The notes beneath the pieces are model-generated. The model was not told the origin of the DNA, ran no database searches, and saw nothing but the letters and a program-made list of their open reading frames with translations. Shown here one piece after another: positions 1-5,646 of a DNA stretch of 5,646 nt (positions within the stretch are counted from its first letter, which is position 1; each line of letters begins with the position of its first letter). Made by a program: the position numbers and the translations under genes. Source of the stretch: Ktedonobacteraceae bacterium (GTDB lineage Bacteria > Chloroflexota > Ktedonobacteria > Ktedonobacterales > Ktedonobacteraceae); NCBI GenBank assembly GCA_017354095.1, contig JAFMRP010000377.1, forward strand, positions 1 to 5,646. The letters are read 5' to 3'.

Positions 1-101
1 AGGCCATACTTCTCCAGCGGCGCATCCACCTCGACTCGCTCCAGAGGCAGCTTCAAGGCTCCGCTTACCAGCTTCTTCATGTACTGGCTCGCTTTCAGCG
101 C
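1..101 (-). other. ACP domain, N-terminal part, truncated by window edge
   Basis: Residues from about 378 read ALKASQYMKKLVSGALKLP, then DAPLEKYG, and the last partial codon (CT) encodes Leu. This matches helix I and the loop before the GxDS motif of an ACP, so the phosphopantetheine Ser lies only a few bases beyond the left edge. The spelling DAPLEKYG is common in ACPs that follow a DH in trans-AT PKSs. Confidence 0.87.
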
Positions 102-1232
102 CAGCGCTTCGGCTTCCGGCTCCGTCCCGCCACGCGCCGGCTCGGCCGGCTGCTCCCGCCTCTCCTCAGCTTTACTCTCTTCGACTCCAAGAGACGGCTG
201 CGCTTCGGCTCTCGCTTCCCGTTCCAGCAGACGCGCTCTAAAACCTCTCAACCGCGCACATAGCCTGCCGTCTTCCTCACAGATATCGATGTCCAGCTTC
301 TGCACTCTCTCTCCGCTGCCCGCCCCCTCGCGTAGAATGGCCCAGCCCTGCCTCGGCGTTGCTCGAACTACCTCCAGACTCTCCAGCCCAAACGGTAGAG
401 CTGCTTTTTGTCCTGCGGCTCCCTGCAGCTGTTCGCGGCTCTCTACCATCCAGCCGATCGTCGCCTGAAACGCGGCATCCACGACGCTCGGGTGCAGTTC
501 ATACTCTCCCGCACTCGCCACAAGACATTCAGGAACCTCCACTCTCCCCAGCACAAAACGCCGTCTCTGCTCATCCATGCCCTGCCTTACCTCTTTCAGT
601 CCCTGATGTCCGGGTCCATACTCCACTCCCATCCGCTGGAAAACCTCGTAGCATTCGGCTCCGCTGAAGACCTCTCTCCCACATTGCCTTCGCATCTGCT
701 CTATATCGATCCGCTCGGCTTCCCTCCGCTCTTTTACCACCGCCACTCCCCGGCTATGGACTACTCTCTCCTCCTCGCTCCCTTCGATATAGATCTCGTA
801 CTCGATCTCTCCATCCTGCGGGTACAATCCGATTTGCACTGTGACCGGCTCTGTTCCCACTGCCACTGGCCGCGACCAGATCACATCGCGAATCTCGATT
901 CCTAAATTTTCACTCTCTTCTATTCCGCTGCTCTGCTTTACCGCTGCCCGCGCCATCTCCAGATGCGCCGCTCCGGGCAGCATCCTCCGCCCCTGCACAA
1001 CATGATCCTCAAGAAAAAATTCATCCCCCAGGAATGTCGATCGATACCTCGGCCCCTCCAGATCCGATGTGTTCGCGTGCAACAAAGGGTGAAGAACGGG
1101 AATCCAGCCGCAACCTGTTCCATGGGAGATCCTTTCCTCCGAATGAGAAAGAGAGAAAGACAGAAGCTTTTCTGCTTCTTCCGGACTGATCTTGCGCGCT
1201 TGGAGTGCGAGTAATACTTCATCTACAGTCAT
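1..1232 (-). CDS. trans-AT polyketide synthase subunit, N-terminal part: docking motif-DH-ACP...; 3' end outside window
   Basis: This is the N-terminal 410 residues of a second cytosolic PKS subunit, open to the left edge without a stop. The start at 1232 is set by the GGAGAAGG site and by an N-terminus (MTVDEVLLALQARK...) that fits a docking motif. Layout: docking motif (1-25), DH (about 45-340), Glu/Ala/Arg-rich linker (about 341-377), start of an ACP (from about 378). It has no KS of its own, so the KS must come from the C-terminus of the upstream gene's product. Continuation beyond the window is certain for the ACP. A KR after it would be expected for a DH-ACP-KR arrangement but is not visible. 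The reaction would be water loss from a beta-hydroxyacyl-ACP, giving a double bond. Codon use is mixed: 781-840 is about 48% GC, lower than the KS block of the upstream gene. Confidence 0.95.
   Translation of the reverse strand, partial: MTVDEVLLALQARKISPEEAEKLLSFSLSHSEERISHGTGCGWIPVLHPLLHANTSDLEGPRYRSTFLGDEFFLEDHVVQGRRMLPGAAHLEMARAAVKQSSGIEESENLGIEIRDVIWSRPVAVGTEPVTVQIGLYPQDGEIEYEIYIEGSEEERVVHSRGVAVVKERREAERIDIEQMRRQCGREVFSGAECYEVFQRMGVEYGPGHQGLKEVRQGMDEQRRRFVLGRVEVPECLVASAGEYELHPSVVDAAFQATIGWMVESREQLQGAAGQKAALPFGLESLEVVRATPRQGWAILREGAGSGERVQKLDIDICEEDGRLCARLRGFRARLLEREARAEAQPSLGVEESKAEERREQPAEPARGGTEPEAEALALKASQYMKKLVSGALKLPLERVEVDAPLEKYG
213..1100 (-). other. Dehydratase (DH) domain
   Basis: This is a double-hotdog DH that removes water from a beta-hydroxyacyl-ACP. 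The first catalytic motif is HVVQGRRMLP, with His77 at codon 1004-1002 (HxxxGxxxxP). The second is LHPSVVDAAFQ, with Asp252 and Gln256 (DxxxQ). YGPGHQG (205-211) matches the conserved YGP segment. All expected residues are present, so the domain should be active. Pyran synthases and double-bond-shifting enoyl isomerases share this fold. The intact HPxxxD with Asp and the His-Gly-Pro motif favour a standard DH, with the Asp speaking against a shift domain. Confidence 0.94.
1158..1232 (-). other. N-terminal docking motif, two-helix type of trans-AT PKS
   Basis: Residues 1-25 read as helix (TVDEVLLALQARK), turn at Ile-Ser-Pro, helix (EEAEKLL). Aligned without gaps to the C-terminal motif of the upstream protein, the shared positions include Leu7, Ser16, Glu19, Ala20, Leu23 and Leu24. 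Lys and Glu are swapped at two adjacent sites (EAKELL versus EAEKLL). This fits a cognate four-helix-bundle docking pair. Binding is inferred. Confidence 0.75.
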
Positions 1233-1376
1233 GAACCTTCTCCGGCCTGATAAGGCAAAGCATCTTTGTCCCTGAAGAAACGGGGACGAATGCAGGTGTT
1301 TCGATCTCTAACTTGAGAATTGTTGAAAGTGAGGAAGCAAGCCTACCATCGGGTTTGCCTGGTAATGTATCGAGGC
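1233..1376. other. Intergenic gap between the two PKS genes
   Basis: This 144-bp gap lies between the TGA of the first subunit and the ATG of the second. It holds the Shine-Dalgarno of the second gene. I see no convincing sigma-70 promoter and no hairpin followed by a T-run. An in-frame TAG on the minus strand in the middle of the gap rules out a much longer N-terminus for the second protein. Same orientation and no terminator suggest a shared transcript. Confidence 0.7.
1236..1243 (-). promoter_or_regulatory. Ribosome binding site of the DH-ACP gene
   Basis: The minus strand reads GGAGAAGG, then TTC, then ATG. The GGAG core lies 7 bases before the start codon, which is optimal spacing. It fixes the start at 1232, and the next in-frame candidates upstream are excluded by a stop in the gap. 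Confidence 0.85.
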
Positions 1377-4300
1377 TCAGGCAATCGGTACCTTTATATC
1401 CAGTTCGGATACCTTTCCTGATCCATTCCCGGAACATAATAATTCCTTTGCCTCGTCAATGCTCACTGCTCCCTGAAATACTTTTTGCAGAAGACCTTGT
1501 GGCACTGTATAGGAGTTATTCTTCAAAATGTTCCTCTGTATTCCATTCGCAAGACTACCACTATCGTTATGAAGTGTATCGCCTGCATTCTCGATCCAGT
1601 AGGAATCGCGGGCGAAAGGATAAGTGGGCAGGGAAAGGCGCCTTGGCTTGCTCTCGCCGAAGAGCCGCTCCCAGCTGAGCTCATATCCCTGGCAGTATAG
1701 ATCCGCCAGCGCATACAGGGCCTCCTGGTACGCCTGCCTCTCCTTCCGCAGTCCTTCTCCCTGCCTCAGCAGCTCTTCCCCATACTGCTCGATCGCCTTT
1801 GCTCCGCGGAACTCGCGCCCCACTCGTCCCCGGAACAGGTTCGGCAACTTCTCCACCCCTCCGATTCGAAGGCAGCCCTCCACCGCCTGCTCACGATCCC
1901 GCGCCACCAGAGCACATCGATGCTCGAAGTGCTGGCGTCCGCACAGCAGCGTGTAACTCATCGCCCGCAGCCGTCCGCTCTCCCACTCCTCCGCCTCCAA
2001 TACCTTGCTCAGCTCTTCCACTCTCTCCGCTAACGCCGCCTCACTCTTGGCCGACAGCACCAGCAGATAGCTCGGCAACGGCTCCCCCTCTTTCTCCCTT
2101 CCCTCCACCTCGTAGCTTTCCACCACCACATGCGCATTCGTCCCGCTCATCCCAAACGCGCTCACTCCCCCCAACCGCTTCTTCCCACCCTCGCTTACCC
2201 AGCGCCGGCCGCTCTTATTCACATAGAACGCGCTCTTCTCCCACTCGATGTAGTCATTCTCCTGCTCACAGTGCAGGCTCGCCGGTATCTGCTCGTGCCT
2301 CATCGCCTGCACCAGGCTCACCAGACTCACGATTCCCGAGGCCGCCAGCGTGTGCCCGAAGTTCGTCTTCGTCGACGTCAACGCGCAGAACCCCACCTCC
2401 TCCGTCGCCTCGCGGAATACCTCATTCAGCGCATTGATCTCGATCGGATCCCCCAGCTGCGTTCCCGTTCCGTGCGTCACGATGTATTCGATCTCCCGCG
2501 CGCTCACCCCTGCCCGCCGGTACACATCCCGCAACAGGCTCGCCTGCGACGCTCCGCTCGGCGCCGTGATCCCGTTCGTCTTCCCGTCGTAGTTGATCCC
2601 GCTTCCGCGGATCACCCCATAGATCGGATCCCCGTCCGCCTCCGCTTCCCGCAGCCGCTTCAGCACCACCGCCACTACCGCCTCGCCCGGCACCATTCCA
2701 TTCGCTCGCCGGTCGAAGGCATAGCATTTCCCCTCCGGCGACAGCATCCCCGCCTGGCTCATCCCCACATACCCGTACGGCGTCAGCAGCAGATTCACCG
2801 ATCCGGCTATGGCCGTGTCGCACTCCCCAGCCTTCAGGCTCTGGCATGCCTGATGCACCGCCACCAGCCCCGACGAGCATGCCGTGTTGATGGCCATCGT
2901 CGGCCCCTTCAGGTTCAAAAAGTACGCCAGTCGCGAGGCCAGGATCGCGTCATTATTCCCCGTCAGCCCTCCTTGCTTGCCGGCCAGATACTGATACTCG
3001 CCCTGCTCGACTCCCACGAACATCCCGATCCGCTGCTTCTCCAGCTGGCCACGTCCATACCCCGCATCTTCCAGCGCCTTCCACGACTCCTGCAGCAGCA
3101 GCCTCTGCCGCGGATCCATCCCCTCGGCCTCCAGCGGCGAAATCTCAAAGAACAGCGGATCGAACTCCCGCACCCCGGGGATAAATCCGCTCCACTTGCA
3201 GTTGCTCTTGCTCTTATCCCGCCGCGCATCTCCGTAATACTGCCGCCAGTCGAATCGCTCCGCCGGTATCTCTTCCACCACATCCCGTCCTTCGGCCAGT
3301 ATCTCCCACATCTGCTCCACATTGCGCGCCTGCGGAAATCTCCCGCTCATCCCGATGATCGCGATCGCTTCCTCCACCATCGCTCGCCGCTCCACTATCG
3401 CCGGCCGCTCCACTATCGCCAGGCTCGCCACAACTCCATCTTCGGCTTTCGTTTCGCCAGCTTCCTCCAGCTTCGCCGCTGTCTCCTCGACCGCTTCTTC
3501 CCGGTAAAACGCTTCCATCTCGGCCGCGTATTCCTGCCCCAGGTACTCTCCCAGCTGGTTCAAGGTCGGATAACTGAAAAACACCGACGGCGTTATGCTG
3601 ACTCCGTAATACTGCTTCAGCCGTTTGGCAAACTCGGCCAGACCGATCGAATCAAACCCGAACTCGGCCAGATTCTCATCTCCATCCAGCTTCTCCCGCT
3701 CCAGCTTCAACTGCTCGCTCGCCTGCTCCTTCAAATCCCACAAGATGCACTCACTGATACTGAAGCCCTTCAGCGCTCCCCGTCGCCCCGATGATGCACT
3801 CTTCTTTTCCTCCGCCTCCGTCTCACACGCCCTCGCTGCCGCTGCTTCTCCGATTCCCAGGAAGCGCTCCACGCGGCTCCGCTGCCCGGCCATCACCAGC
3901 CGCATGCTTCCTTCCTCGCCCAGCAGCCGCTCGAACAACTCCACTCCCTCTTTTACTTCCAGCAACCTCTGTCCGCTTGTCTTCAGATAGAGGCGGGCGC
4001 TTTCCGCCTCCTCTCCCCTGGGCCCCATACCACCGCCGTTCCAATGCGGCCAGCAGACAGCAAAGGTTTTCCTGTTGCGGGTTACACCCAGCGTCGAATC
4101 GTTGCAATACCGCGCATAGGCCAATTCGAATCGGTTGGCGATGGCGTAATCACAGCCGCCAAAGTCGCCAAGAATTGCCGAGGAGGAGGAGTAATAGCAG
4201 AGGAAATCCAGTGCCTTCTCCCGGAGCGCCTCCTCGAGCATCAAGGCGCCTTTGATCTTAGGCTCAAGCACGCTCTGAAAGCGCGCCATGCTGTTTTTCA

Positions 4301-5646
4301 TGATACTGAGTTCACCGGCGACTCCGGCGGCGTGAACGACTCCATGGAGCGCTCCGAAGCGCTCCTCGGCCCTCCTCAACCCTGCTCGCATGCCCTCTAC
4401 GTCACAGACATCCGTCTGCACATATTCAACCTGGGCGCCTTTAGCCTCAAGTTCACGAATGGCAGCGTCCCTGGCTGCATTGCGCTCCGACCGGCCGCTC
4501 AGGATCAAATTCGCGCGATACTTCGTTGCCAGATGTTCCGCTAGATGCAGCCCAAGTCCGCCGCAGCCCCCGGTGATCAGATACGTTCCGCCCTCACGGA
4601 ACGTCGTTCCATGCGACGTCGTCGGGAGCCTGGTGGGACGAACACGGAAAACATAGCGGCCGGCTCCCCGATAAATGGCGCTCTCCAGTTTGGGAGACTG
4701 GAGTTCCTGCCAAAGCCTCGCAAGCCATTTGTTGACGTCGATCTTTCCAGCCCTCTCTGTTTCTAATTGCTCGTAAATCACCGCCACATGCGTATTCGGT
4801 AATACCAGCCCGAGGGAGCGTTCAAACCCTATCCAGGACTCGAAATAGCAACCGTCTGCATTCGCGTAGTATTCACCCGCCAACAACAGCTTGGGACACT
4901 GCAAGGTGGATTCGGCAACTGCCTTCAACAAAGAGACGATGGCATCCGGCTCATGGATACAGCCGGAATCTTCGAGAGGCCACCAGTAGAGCAAGCCATC
5001 GACAGCGTCGTAATCGCGACGAATATCCTCGAGAAGAGAAACGTAGCTGCGGCTTTCCGCAGTAGGGAGGCAGTAGCTCTGCGGCGAATGCTTCTGATAA
5101 CTATCTCCCTGCGCCACAAAGATCACCTCTGCGCCTGCCTCGAGGCTCCTGGCCGCTTCCAGCACTTCGTGCTGGCGAGCCACATCCGTTAAGAAGCAGA
5201 TCAGAGTTTTGACAGGGCTACCTTTGGAAGCGGCGAGGATCGACGGCTCCAGGATCTCTTCAAACGTCATCAGCTCGAAAGGCTCTGTTTCCTTGGCCGG
5301 AGTTATGACACCTTTTCGTCGGGAATCTTTTTTCGATTTCTCGTTTCTCTCTTCAAAAGAAGTTCCTTCCACGCCTGCTGCGACAGGAATCGATGACTTC
5401 TCCTCAGCAGATTCGTGCTTTTTTGTCGTTTCCAACCAGTACCGTTCTCGGGCAAAAGGATAGGTGGGCAGGCTGACGCGCCGAGGTTGCGAACCTTGAT
5501 AAAGCTGCCTCCAGTCGAAGGCCAGTCCCTTCACCCAGAGATCCAGAAGTTTGACGTATTTCCCTTTAGCAATCCAGGTGGCAATCGCCTGCTGCAGATC
5601 CTCATCTGAAGCAAAGACCGACATGAATTCCCGGTTCCGCTTGGCG
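1377..5646 (-). CDS. trans-AT polyketide synthase subunit, C-terminal part: (KS linker)-KR-ACP-KS-docking motif; 5' end outside window
   Basis: This is a cytosolic megasynthase subunit that carries out beta-keto reduction and chain elongation on ACP-bound polyketide intermediates. The frame is open to the window edge and the first residues are already a post-KS linker, so the gene starts outside. The first Met codon (5624-5622) is internal and is used here only for residue numbering. Domains in order: end of a post-KS linker (to residue 63), a variable charged spacer, KR (about 115-592), ACP (about 622-697), KS (about 752-1172), post-KS linker (to 1343), C-terminal docking motif (1372-1397). 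TGA is at 1379-1377. No AT domain or GHSxG motif follows either KS linker, and the KS ends directly in LPTYPF. Both points mark the trans-AT class. All KR, ACP and KS catalytic residues are present. The next gene lies 144 bp downstream in the same direction and supplies the rest of the last module. Product and host are unknown. Confidence 0.96.
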   Translation of the reverse strand, partial: AKRNREFMSVFASDEDLQQAIATWIAKGKYVKLLDLWVKGLAFDWRQLYQGSQPRRVSLPTYPFARERYWLETTKKHESAEEKSSIPVAAGVEGTSFEERNEKSKKDSRRKGVITPAKETEPFELMTFEEILEPSILAASKGSPVKTLICFLTDVARQHEVLEAARSLEAGAEVIFVAQGDSYQKHSPQSYCLPTAESRSYVSLLEDIRRDYDAVDGLLYWWPLEDSGCIHEPDAIVSLLKAVAESTLQCPKLLLAGEYYANADGCYFESWIGFERSLGLVLPNTHVAVIYEQLETERAGKIDVNKWLARLWQELQSPKLESAIYRGAGRYVFRVRPTRLPTTSHGTTFREGGTYLITGGCGGLGLHLAEHLATKYRANLILSGRSERNAARDAAIRELEAKGAQVEYVQTDVCDVEGMRAGLRRAEERFGALHGVVHAAGVAGELSIMKNSMARFQSVLEPKIKGALMLEEALREKALDFLCYYSSSSAILGDFGGCDYAIANRFELAYARYCNDSTLGVTRNRKTFAVCWPHWNGGGMGPRGEEAESARLYLKTSGQRLLEVKEGVELFERLLGEEGSMRLVMAGQRSRVERFLGIGEAAAARACETEAEEKKSASSGRRGALKGFSISECILWDLKEQASEQLKLEREKLDGDENLAEFGFDSIGLAEFAKRLKQYYGVSITPSVFFSYPTLNQLGEYLGQEYAAEMEAFYREEAVEETAAKLEEAGETKAEDGVVASLAIVERPAIVERRAMVEEAIAIIGMSGRFPQARNVEQMWEILAEGRDVVEEIPAERFDWRQYYGDARRDKSKSNCKWSGFIPGVREFDPLFFEISPLEAEGMDPRQRLLLQESWKALEDAGYGRGQLEKQRIGMFVGVEQGEYQYLAGKQGGLTGNNDAILASRLAYFLNLKGPTMAINTACSSGLVAVHQACQSLKAGECDTAIAGSVNLLLTPYGYVGMSQAGMLSPEGKCYAFDRRANGMVPGEAVVAVVLKRLREAEADGDPIYGVIRGSGINYDGKTNGITAPSGASQASLLRDVYRRAGVSAREIEYIVTHGTGTQLGDPIEINALNEVFREATEEVGFCALTSTKTNFGHTLAASGIVSLVSLVQAMRHEQIPASLHCEQENDYIEWEKSAFYVNKSGRRWVSEGGKKRLGGVSAFGMSGTNAHVVVESYEVEGREKEGEPLPSYLLVLSAKSEAALAERVEELSKVLEAEEWESGRLRAMSYTLLCGRQHFEHRCALVARDREQAVEGCLRIGGVEKLPNLFRGRVGREFRGAKAIEQYGEELLRQGEGLRKERQAYQEALYALADLYCQGYELSWERLFGESKPRRLSLPTYPFARDSYWIENAGDTLHNDSGSLANGIQRNILKNNSYTVPQGLLQKVFQGAVSIDEAKELLCSGNGSGKVSELDIKVPIA
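1434..1511 (-). other. C-terminal docking motif, two-helix type of trans-AT PKS
   Basis: Near the C-terminus, residues 1372-1397 read as two short amphipathic helices with a turn: PQGLLQKVFQG, then SIDEAKELL. This is the pattern of the roughly 25-residue two-helix motifs at the ends of trans-AT PKS polypeptides that pair into a four-helix bundle. The downstream protein begins with a similar motif. A short tail of 18 residues follows. The identification rests on pattern and position only. Confidence 0.75.
1596..2108 (-). other. Post-KS linker ending in LPTYPFARDSYW
   Basis: About 170 residues follow the KS core: the segment with GRQHFEHRCALVARDREQAV, then EALYALADLYCQGYELSWERLF, then LPTYPFARDSYW at 1631-1596. 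In trans-AT PKSs this region packs against the KS where a cis-AT would sit in other type I PKSs. No acyltransferase motif is present. The same linker type appears at the right end of the window, 3,840 bp away, so one KR-ACP-KS period separates the two copies. Confidence 0.88.
1609..1632. repeat. Direct repeat copy 1 (post-KS LPTYPFAR coding)
   Basis: This 24-base stretch matches 5449-5472 at 22 positions. Both copies encode the conserved LPTYPFAR of a post-KS linker, in the same frame and orientation, 3,840 bp apart. Flanking sequence is clearly less similar. Confidence 0.8.
2109..3371 (-). other. Ketosynthase (KS) domain, complete, elongating type
   Basis: The KS performs decarboxylative Claisen condensation of the incoming chain with a malonyl unit held on the downstream ACP. 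It opens with AIAIIGMSGRFP (753-764). The catalytic triad is complete: Cys916 in NTACSSG (codon 2879-2877), His1051 in VTHGTGTQLGDP and His1091 in TKTNFGH. The intact HGTGT His argues against a non-elongating KS0. The spellings ALTSTKTNFGHTLAASG, PASLHCEQENDYI and SAFGMSGTNAHVVV are those common in trans-AT KSs. Length is about 420 residues, which is normal. It is the last catalytic domain of its polypeptide, so the ACP it extends onto is on the next protein. Substrate clade cannot be assigned without a KS phylogeny. Confidence 0.96.
3370..3423. repeat. Three tandem 18-bp units in the ACP-KS linker
   Basis: Units lie at 3370-3387, 3388-3405 and 3406-3423. The second and third are identical over their first 15 bases (cgctccactatcgcc) and the first is diverged. 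On the minus strand they encode AIVERP, AIVERR and AMVEEA-like hexapeptides just before the KS start AIAIIG. The repeat keeps frame, so it changes only linker length. Confidence 0.85.
3534..3761 (-). other. Acyl carrier protein (ACP) domain
   Basis: A phosphopantetheine-carrying ACP sits between KR and KS. The motif EFGFDSIGLAEF places the attachment Ser at residue 659 (codon 3650-3648). The following YGVSITPSVFFSYPTLNQL is the typical helix II/III region of trans-AT ACPs. There is no Trp in the segment right after DSI (the residues read GLAEFAKRL), so the tryptophan mark of beta-branching ACPs is absent. It is a single ACP, not a tandem pair. Confidence 0.95.
3849..5282 (-). other. Ketoreductase (KR) domain, structural plus catalytic subdomain
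   Basis: The KR reduces the ACP-bound beta-keto group to a beta-hydroxyl with NADPH. The N-terminal structural half ends near residue 340 and includes FERSLGLVLPN (268-276 region). The catalytic half has the nucleotide-binding loop TGGCGGLG (351-358) and the tetrad Lys456 (EPKIKG), Ser480 (YYSSSS), Tyr493 and Asn497 (CDYAIANRF). It ends past CWPHWNGGGM (524-533). Ser480 and Tyr493 are 13 residues apart, as in active KRs. At the site where B-type KRs carry LDD this one has Ala-Gly-Glu (436-438). At the A-type Trp site (eight residues before Tyr493) it has Leu485. The lack of the Asp leans towards an L-hydroxyl, but weakly. Confidence 0.93.
5436..5646 (-). other. Post-KS linker, end of an upstream KS (KS core outside window)
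   Basis: The first residues visible include the stretch WIAKGKYVKLLDLWVKGLAF, followed by LPTYPFARERYW at 5471-5436. This is the usual C-terminal flank of a trans-AT KS, so the KS of this module lies just past the right edge. The next 50 or so residues (5435 to about 5283) are rich in Glu and Lys, with no recognisable domain, and look like a flexible linker. No DH motif (HxxxGxxxxP) occurs between this linker and the KR, so the module reads KS-KR-ACP. Confidence 0.88.
5449..5472. repeat. Direct repeat copy 2 (post-KS LPTYPFAR coding)
   Basis: This is the partner of the copy at 1609-1632 (22 of 24 bases equal). Part of the identity is forced by the shared protein motif, but the synonymous sites agree as well. 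Confidence 0.8.

Noticed and set aside
1268..1287. Inverted repeat GTCCC/GGGAC in the gap, possible terminator
   Set aside because: The stem is only 5 bp with a 10-base loop and no T-run follows on the minus strand.
1219..1437. Minus-strand 72-codon frame covering the gap between the two PKS genes
   Set aside because: It overlaps the end of the first gene and the start of the second in another frame, has no recognisable motif, and no Shine-Dalgarno was identified for it. It is most likely chance.
2877..2879. Possible non-elongating KS (KS0)
   Set aside because: Cys916, the HGTGT His and the NFGH His are all present, so there is no sign of lost condensing activity.
2130..3794. Long plus-strand open frame (554 codons) antisense to the ACP-KS region
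   Set aside because: It lies wholly inside the KS-ACP coding sequence. Its product is Arg/His/Leu/Pro/Gln-rich with no domain, which is what the complement of a purine-rich, G-skewed coding strand gives. The minus-strand frame has clear catalytic motifs.
5622..5624. ATG at the right end as the start of the first PKS gene
   Set aside because: The frame continues open to the window edge and both sides of this Met read as a conserved post-KS linker, so a KS must precede it.

Overview
The window is a slice of a trans-acyltransferase (trans-AT) modular polyketide synthase (PKS) gene cluster, read entirely on the minus strand. It holds two co-directional genes, both cut by the window edges. No RNA gene, mobile element or CRISPR array was seen. 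The taxon cannot be assigned from sequence alone. It is a bacterium with moderate to fairly high GC, but GC is very uneven, from about 40% to 70% in 60-base blocks counted by hand.

Right to left (5' to 3' for the genes): positions 5646-1377 are the C-terminal part of a large PKS subunit. It enters mid-protein in a post-KS linker ending in LPTYPFARERYW. It continues with a ketoreductase (KR), an acyl carrier protein (ACP), a complete elongating-type ketosynthase (KS), a second post-KS linker ending in LPTYPFARDSYW, and a C-terminal two-helix docking motif. After a 144-bp gap (1376-1233), a second gene starts at 1232 behind a clear Shine-Dalgarno. It encodes an N-terminal docking motif, a dehydratase (DH) with both catalytic motifs, a charged linker and the beginning of an ACP that runs off the window at base 1.

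The two proteins very probably work as neighbours. The KS at the end of the first and the DH-ACP at the start of the second form one module split over two polypeptides, held together by matching terminal docking motifs. The upstream module (KS-KR-ACP) should leave a beta-hydroxy intermediate. The split module then extends it and, if a KR follows the ACP beyond the window or acts in trans, dehydrates it. No AT domain lies between either post-KS linker and the next domain, so malonyl units must come from a separate acyltransferase.

This is a recognisable family, not a new system. The points worth a second look are the docking pair in a split module, a sharp compositional mosaic with edges at the post-KS LPTYPF motif and inside the KR, and a small in-frame tandem repeat in the ACP-KS linker.
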